From contig PAPB01000040.1 of NCBI GenBank assembly GCA_002708715.1, positions 1-46,411 on the forward strand: a stretch of 46,411 nt of DNA. The letters are read 5' to 3'. This document shows positions 41,895-46,411 of this stretch, in pieces. Every line of letters begins with the position of its first letter. Within the stretch, counting starts at the first letter, position 1. The DNA is from Fidelibacterota bacterium (GTDB lineage: Bacteria; Fidelibacterota; Marinisomatia; Marinisomatales; UBA1611). A program made the translations under genes and the position numbers. The notes below the pieces were generated by a model. That model saw only the letters and a program-made list of their open reading frames with translations, searched no databases and was not told the origin of the DNA.

Positions 41895-43541
41895 TTACCA
41901 ATTAGCCATATGTTCGTCTGAAAAATCATATGCTGCCTGTAAAGTATTTTTTACTGTAGTTAGTAATAATCCATGATAAGTATAAAATGCATCTTCTCCT
42001 GCTTCTGGATATACAGGAGCTGTTCCCATAGTAGTAAGGACAGTATTTAAGTCTGCATCACTTATTACTTTGAAATCATTATATAAAAGACCATTTGCAT
42101 AGCCTCTCATCTCACCCCAGTGATTATTTAAATCAGCAGATAGCTCAGACGAAGGTCCTGCAGTTGCATCAGCTGGGTAAAGTGCAGCCATATCTGCAGC
42201 TACGTCATTTACGTAATGAATTGTAACGGCGGCTACTACTTTTTCCCATGTATTAAGGATAATATCTCTTTGGACTATAATTTCTTCAAGTGGAGCTTCA
42301 TTCACTATTAAAGTTCTTCCTTCAAGATATGCATCAAAAATTGTCTTTGTAAAGTCATAGTCAATTGAAACACCATCTACTAAGTCTCTTTTTGCAGCAG
42401 TCACAGCCCATCCAATATTATATTCCGTTTTGAAATCAATGGATCCATCACCATTAGTATCATGGTAAGGGTCACTTTTCCTATCATTATCATCTGTATA
42501 ACCAGTATTATAATCACGAGCAGCGCCAAAGTATCCAAATGATTCATCCCAGTGATGCTCCATTGCTGTATATGGATCACCATCATCCTGCATTGTGTTG
42601 TCATCATTTGGGATTTTACTCATGTATTTTGATGTTCCTTGCCAATAAGCAACTGCACCCCAAAGTGTTTTTTGCGCTAGTTGATCTAATCGTAATCCTT
42701 GCGCGTTTGTGGTAGCATCCATATCTAGGGTTCCTAGTTCAGTTGCCCAGTTACCCAAAAGTGTTCCGGCATTTACATCCCAACCGGGAATCACATAAGA
42801 TGATACTGCTTCGAGTCTATCATTCAAGTGACTGGTTGATATGTCATGATAAAAAGTTTGGACAGTGCTGCCTCCAGCAGTAGTAATGATCGTTGCTGTA
42901 GCATCGTCATTAGCCATCATGCTTAATACTTTCGCTCCGTTACCACCTTTAAATTGACCTTTTATATCATTAATTAACAGATTTCTTACAACCTGCCCAT
43001 TATAAGACACACTACTTACACCATCTACAAATCGACTATCAAAATTGAAAGTTGAAGGTGTAGAGATACCAGCATCATATAGATCTGTACAAAATGTACC
43101 GCTCGTGTATTCATCATACTGTGCTTGGTCTAAACCAAGATCAGCTGCTGACATACATCCAGCGTCTACAAGCGCAACCATTGCATCAACATAGGCCTGA
43201 CAATCCTCAACCGTCCCTGTTCCAGATTGCATACCTGCAGCAAAAGCATTACCAGCTTCTTCAAATGCACTTGCTAGTGTAACACACCCACAATTGAAAG
43301 TATTATACATACCAACATCAGTTCCAGCAGTATCACAGCCTGTGTCAAGAAAAACACCAGCAGCATCTACAACACCTTGGCACTCTGCTTCATCAGCAGG
43401 TCCATCGTCACCCACAGCATTTACCGCAGCAGTGAACGTTGTTTTAGCAGCATCACAATCTACACCAGCATCATCTTCACAACTGATTGTAATCAGCAAC
43501 ATGAAAGATAACAGGTATATTAGTTTACTATTATTTATCAT
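41895..43541 (-). CDS. DUF4856-type lipoprotein with an N-terminal Cys-rich tandem repeat
   Basis: 548 residues from the ATG at 43541, which has an AAAGGAG ribosome site; a TTG further up is not needed. The lipobox is ITISC with Cys 21. Residues about 28-160 hold two similar Cys-rich units: ECQGVVDAAGVFLDTGC then NTFNCGC, and DCQAYVDAMVALVDAGC then TSGTFC. The rest (about 165-548) looks like DUF4856: SVSYNGQVVRNLL, EHHWDESFGYFG and related Trp/Tyr-rich segments. DUF4856 and imelysin-like lipoproteins accompany iron-uptake receptors. It follows a TonB receptor by 31 bases, fitting a surface partner in iron uptake. Confidence 0.78.
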   Translation of the reverse strand: MINNSKLIYLLSFMLLITISCEDDAGVDCDAAKTTFTAAVNAVGDDGPADEAECQGVVDAAGVFLDTGCDTAGTDVGMYNTFNCGCVTLASAFEEAGNAFAAGMQSGTGTVEDCQAYVDAMVALVDAGCMSAADLGLDQAQYDEYTSGTFCTDLYDAGISTPSTFNFDSRFVDGVSSVSYNGQVVRNLLINDIKGQFKGGNGAKVLSMMANDDATATIITTAGGSTVQTFYHDISTSHLNDRLEAVSSYVIPGWDVNAGTLLGNWATELGTLDMDATTNAQGLRLDQLAQKTLWGAVAYWQGTSKYMSKIPNDDNTMQDDGDPYTAMEHHWDESFGYFGAARDYNTGYTDDNDRKSDPYHDTNGDGSIDFKTEYNIGWAVTAAKRDLVDGVSIDYDFTKTIFDAYLEGRTLIVNEAPLEEIIVQRDIILNTWEKVVAAVTIHYVNDVAADMAALYPADATAGPSSELSADLNNHWGEMRGYANGLLYNDFKVISDADLNTVLTTMGTAPVYPEAGEDAFYTYHGLLLTTVKNTLQAAYDFSDEHMANW

Positions 43542-43572
43542 TTTTGTTTCTCCTTTATTATAATAAATACTT

Positions 43573-46161
43573 CTATTGGTCAGAACCAAATGAATAATTG
43601 AAACTTAAATTTATTTGTCTACGTGGCCCTGGGATAATACCAGAACTGAGGCCCGCATCTGGCTGGCCAGGATTAGAGTGTAACCTTGAACCAATATATA
43701 TCTTATCAAAAATATTTTTTGCAGATAAAAATACTTTCAAACTATTATTCACTTGATAACTAAATGATATACTAGACACATTATACTCTGGTATGGGACC
43801 TGCAATTCCAAGAGCCTCTAGTGTTTGATCACCAGCTGATTCCTCTGGAAGAGGATCCTCATCATAGTTTGTCATATTTTCAAAATCTGTATATACCGCA
43901 CTTACAAAGCGTGTATCCCATCTAAAAGACATTCTTTGAATTGGCTGAAATTCTAAACCAATGTTTATAGTATGCTCTGGTGTATAGGGTAATCTTTTTC
44001 CAGGGACTGTTTTTCCATTCTTAAGTAAGCGACCTATATTTATTGTTCCTGCACCTGTATTAGACGAAATAACAGCATCAATTATTTCACTATTTAAATA
44101 TGTATAATCAAGATTGATTTTGGGTAATAAAAAATTGAGTTCTGATAGAGCAATACTTAATCTTGACTCTATACCATTATTAACAACTTTTCCAAGATTA
44201 TTAAACTTAGTACCCCTACCAGCAGCCACTAAATTCTCTATGTCAAGATGAAAATAAGCGAATTCAAAGTCTAATAAATTATTATTTCCTCGCAGCCCAA
44301 ATTCACTATTCCAACTTTTTTCAGCTTCGAGATCTAAGCCAGACCCTTCGACTAAGTCATCGCCGAAGTTTAATATTTTTAACGCACCGCTAGATGGAGG
44401 AGTAAAGCCACGATGAATACCGCCAAAAAAATGCATATTGTATATATCTCTAGAAAAAGCGACCCCAGGTAAGACCACAAAAAGAGTTTTGTCTTGATAG
44501 AGTGAACCTTGTAGTCTGTCTACTCTTTCTTGCTCAAATATTTCTAATCGTATTCCTGGTCGTAAAGTGAAAAATTTGGTTTCTATAGACTCTGATATAA
44601 ACGCTGATAATGCCGTTGTTTCATAATGCTGACTGGTGCCTAATATTTCCAGATTATCACCACTACCTCTAAAATATACACCTTCATAAGCATCAGGAGC
44701 GGTTAGTGAATCTTTAGTATAACCCGTTTGCCTATCATCTATAAAACGTTCCCAATAGACTCGCCATCCAAGTTCCATATTTGATGGTAAATCAAAAATA
44801 GTATGTTTCAATTTATATGAACGCTCAACACCAGAAGTATAGAATGTTCTTAAAATACCAAAATTATCCTTTCCATTACCGATACGTGTTAAATAGTAAT
44901 CTGGCAAACTCGCGTAAAACCAATCGAGTGGTGTCTCTGTTGGGGTTAATTGATTTGACGCTGAATCGTAATCTGCTCTCACAAAAATATCATTCTCTCT
45001 CCACCAGCGGCGATCAAAATAACTACCAAATATTGTAGTTGTCTTTAAAAGACTAGAGCTCAATTTTTCGGTCTCGATATAATCAAATGCAGATCTAAAG
45101 ACTTTAAACATATCATGGTCTTTTGGATTAAATGTTGGGTCAGTATCAAATTGAATTTTTGTCAGTCCTGTATATGTGGCATTGGAGTTTTCGTAATTAA
45201 CATTAGCCTTCATATATATATTTTTATGTGTCGATGGTCGATAATTAAGTTTCAATGTTCCATTTATCTGCTCGAAACCATTATTCATCCTGAAGCCATC
45301 ACCTCTTTTGACTAGAAATTGAATTTCAGGCTTTAACTTCCCATTTCCCCAGCCTCCAATTTCTGTAAAAAAACTTTGATAGCCATTTTCTCCAGCAGTG
45401 ACCTTAAATAATCCACCAAATTCATTACGCGGTCGTTTAGTAAAATAATTAATAACTCCACCCATTGTCTGCGGGCCATATAATATAGAGCCACTGCCTT
45501 TTATAACTTCAATCTGATCAATCCTATCTGCTGGCGGATTGTAATACATATTTGGATAAACATATAATGCAGGTTGGATAGGCACCCCATCCTCCAAAAT
45601 CAACACACGAGAACTTCTCCTAGGATTAAGACCACGTATGCTGATACTGATTCTTGAGTTTCCTATACCATCATCTGCAAATCCATTAATGCCTGGCACA
45701 TATTCAAGCATCTCTTGGGTACCTACAGGATTTACTAGTTTTAATCTTTGCATATCCATAACCGTAGCAGCACCAGGTAATTTTTCATAAGAAGCATCAG
45801 CTTCACTAATGATTTCTAATTTAGCCATCAAGATAGGTTGAATAATTAAAGTGGCATTAATCTTATAATTCTTATCTTCTTCTATTTGAATATTTTCTTT
45901 ATAATTTTCATAACCAATAAAACTAATGGTCAATTTATAATTATCAGCTACAATACCATTTATGGAGAAAGCACCATTGTCATCAGTAGTAGTACCATAT
46001 TTTTTACCTGTGGAGCTCTGGAGTGATATATTAGCTCCCCTTAGCGCAATATTTTTTTCATCTTTAAATACAGTTCCAGAAATCATTGTTTCTAGATTAT
46101 CGGAATAGATGAAGCAGCTAATTGTTAATATAATACTGATTATAGATTTTATATGATTCAT
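43573..46161 (-). CDS. TonB-dependent receptor with carboxypeptidase-regulatory-like domain, FecA-like
   Basis: 862 residues: signal peptide (about 1-20), a beta-sandwich domain (about 27-112, with GTVFKDEKNIALRGANISL and DDNGAFSINGI), a plug (about 118-245) containing KGSGSILYGPQTMGGVINYF, and a long barrel ending in SFNYSFGSDQ. NPGQPDAGLSSGIIPGPRRQ near the C-terminus resembles FecA-like ferric-citrate and xenosiderophore receptors. It is in one operon with a 58-residue lipoprotein upstream (15-base gap) and the DUF4856 lipoprotein downstream. Iron-chelate import across the outer membrane is the expected role; the ligand is not deducible. Confidence 0.9.
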   Translation of the reverse strand: MNHIKSIISIILTISCFIYSDNLETMISGTVFKDEKNIALRGANISLQSSTGKKYGTTTDDNGAFSINGIVADNYKLTISFIGYENYKENIQIEEDKNYKINATLIIQPILMAKLEIISEADASYEKLPGAATVMDMQRLKLVNPVGTQEMLEYVPGINGFADDGIGNSRISISIRGLNPRRSSRVLILEDGVPIQPALYVYPNMYYNPPADRIDQIEVIKGSGSILYGPQTMGGVINYFTKRPRNEFGGLFKVTAGENGYQSFFTEIGGWGNGKLKPEIQFLVKRGDGFRMNNGFEQINGTLKLNYRPSTHKNIYMKANVNYENSNATYTGLTKIQFDTDPTFNPKDHDMFKVFRSAFDYIETEKLSSSLLKTTTIFGSYFDRRWWRENDIFVRADYDSASNQLTPTETPLDWFYASLPDYYLTRIGNGKDNFGILRTFYTSGVERSYKLKHTIFDLPSNMELGWRVYWERFIDDRQTGYTKDSLTAPDAYEGVYFRGSGDNLEILGTSQHYETTALSAFISESIETKFFTLRPGIRLEIFEQERVDRLQGSLYQDKTLFVVLPGVAFSRDIYNMHFFGGIHRGFTPPSSGALKILNFGDDLVEGSGLDLEAEKSWNSEFGLRGNNNLLDFEFAYFHLDIENLVAAGRGTKFNNLGKVVNNGIESRLSIALSELNFLLPKINLDYTYLNSEIIDAVISSNTGAGTINIGRLLKNGKTVPGKRLPYTPEHTINIGLEFQPIQRMSFRWDTRFVSAVYTDFENMTNYDEDPLPEESAGDQTLEALGIAGPIPEYNVSSISFSYQVNNSLKVFLSAKNIFDKIYIGSRLHSNPGQPDAGLSSGIIPGPRRQINLSFNYSFGSDQ

Positions 46162-46176
46162 AATCTTATTTAATAT

Positions 46177-46353
46177 TTAAAAAACAGTAGGATTTTTATT
46201 TTCAGTTTCTTCTTGCTTATCTGAGAAAGAGGTCGTGGCATAACTACCACCCTCTTCCTCTCCTGATTGAGGTGCTAGAAGAGGGTCATCTTCACAAGCA
46301 TAGAAAACGATTAAAGAACAAAAAGAACAATAGAATAAAAACTTTTTAAACAT
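46177..46353 (-). CDS. 58-residue putative lipoprotein in the TonB-receptor operon
   Basis: A short gene encoding a hydrophobic leader MFKKFLFYCSFCSLIVFYAC, where Cys 20 is a plausible lipidation site followed by Glu-Asp-Asp. The acidic tail runs through PLLAPQSGEEEGGSYATTSF to a TAA at 46177. It starts 2 bases after the previous stop (46356-46358) and ends 15 bases before the receptor ATG, so it is part of the operon. Its length is near the limit for a real gene, but the lipoprotein signal and spacing support it. Function unknown. Confidence 0.65.
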   Translation of the reverse strand: MFKKFLFYCSFCSLIVFYACEDDPLLAPQSGEEEGGSYATTSFSDKQEETENKNPTVF

Positions 46354-46355
46354 AA

Positions 46356-46411
46356 TTAACCTTCAGCTGCTTTTTTCCACATTGTACCCAAACCAATCAG
46401 GGCAGATAACC
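46356..46411 (-). CDS. C-terminal fragment of an unidentified gene at the right edge
   Basis: A frame entering from the right edge ends at TAA (46356-46358) with LSALIGLGTMWKKAAEG, a hydrophobic segment and a short basic tail as in a membrane protein. The 2-base spacing to the lipoprotein ATG suggests it is the upstream member of the same operon. Too little is visible to name it. Confidence 0.35.
   Translation of the reverse strand, partial: LSALIGLGTMWKKAAEG

Noticed and set aside
43542-43589. TTG start extending the DUF4856 lipoprotein upstream
   Set aside because: The ATG at 43541 gives a clean lipoprotein signal and has an AAAGGAG site; the extension would spoil the signal peptide.

Overview
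The window is AT-rich, gene-dense and lacks rRNA, tRNA, CRISPR arrays or insertion sequences that I can recognise. Envelope features (TonB-dependent receptors with an N-terminal carboxypeptidase-regulatory-like domain, many short lipoproteins, a HmuY-like lipoprotein, a DUF4856-type lipoprotein, paired periplasmic amidohydrolases) point to a Gram-negative bacterium of the Fibrobacteres-Chlorobi-Bacteroidetes group. Clear AAGGAG-type ribosome binding sites argue against a typical Bacteroidota member. A marine Marinimicrobia (SAR406)-like lineage is my best guess, as an inference from style and not from a marker gene.

Left end (1-2.5 kb): the tail of an unidentified gene, a YeiH-type sulfate/sulfite exporter candidate, then mobA and a cysteine dioxygenase. 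Together they suggest oxidation of cysteine sulfur. From 15.95 kb leftwards to 2.5 kb almost everything is on the minus strand and tightly packed. A small lipoprotein, tryptophan 2,3-dioxygenase, an SDR, an aldehyde dehydrogenase, a [2Fe-2S] ferredoxin, a RidA-type deaminase, 3-hydroxyanthranilate dioxygenase, ACMS decarboxylase, kynureninase and kynurenine monooxygenase form a kynurenine / 2-aminomuconate catabolic operon. It runs on into a membrane dipeptidase, an OsmC protein and three pentose phosphate genes (rpe, tkt, rpiB). No kynurenine formamidase is visible.

Middle (16-21 kb, plus strand): a LOG-family protein and two exported amidohydrolases. One of these is a roughly 1000-residue double-domain protein with only one intact metal site; the other lacks the usual HxH motif.

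From 21 kb to the right end the window is dominated by iron and heme. There is a tetR - TonB receptor - HmuY-like operon divergent from a bacterioferritin-like gene; an ahpC-ahpD peroxide-defence pair behind a small unknown gene; a flavodoxin; and a complete protoporphyrin-type heme pathway in 7.1 kb. The pathway genes are hemB, hemJ, hemF, hemH, hemE and a hemC-hemD fusion, divergent from a C4-type 5-aminolevulinate synthase. Next come a heme ABC importer (hmuTUV) with a HugZ/HutZ-type heme-utilisation protein, a flavoprotein plus GT-C membrane protein pair, and an operon with a second TonB receptor and a DUF4856 lipoprotein. Three nearly identical Fur-like operators sit in front of the small-gene/ahpCD unit, the flavodoxin and hmuTUV-hugZ. 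The right two thirds therefore reads as an iron/heme economy island: import, breakdown, synthesis, storage, oxidative protection and iron-sparing electron transfer in one place.
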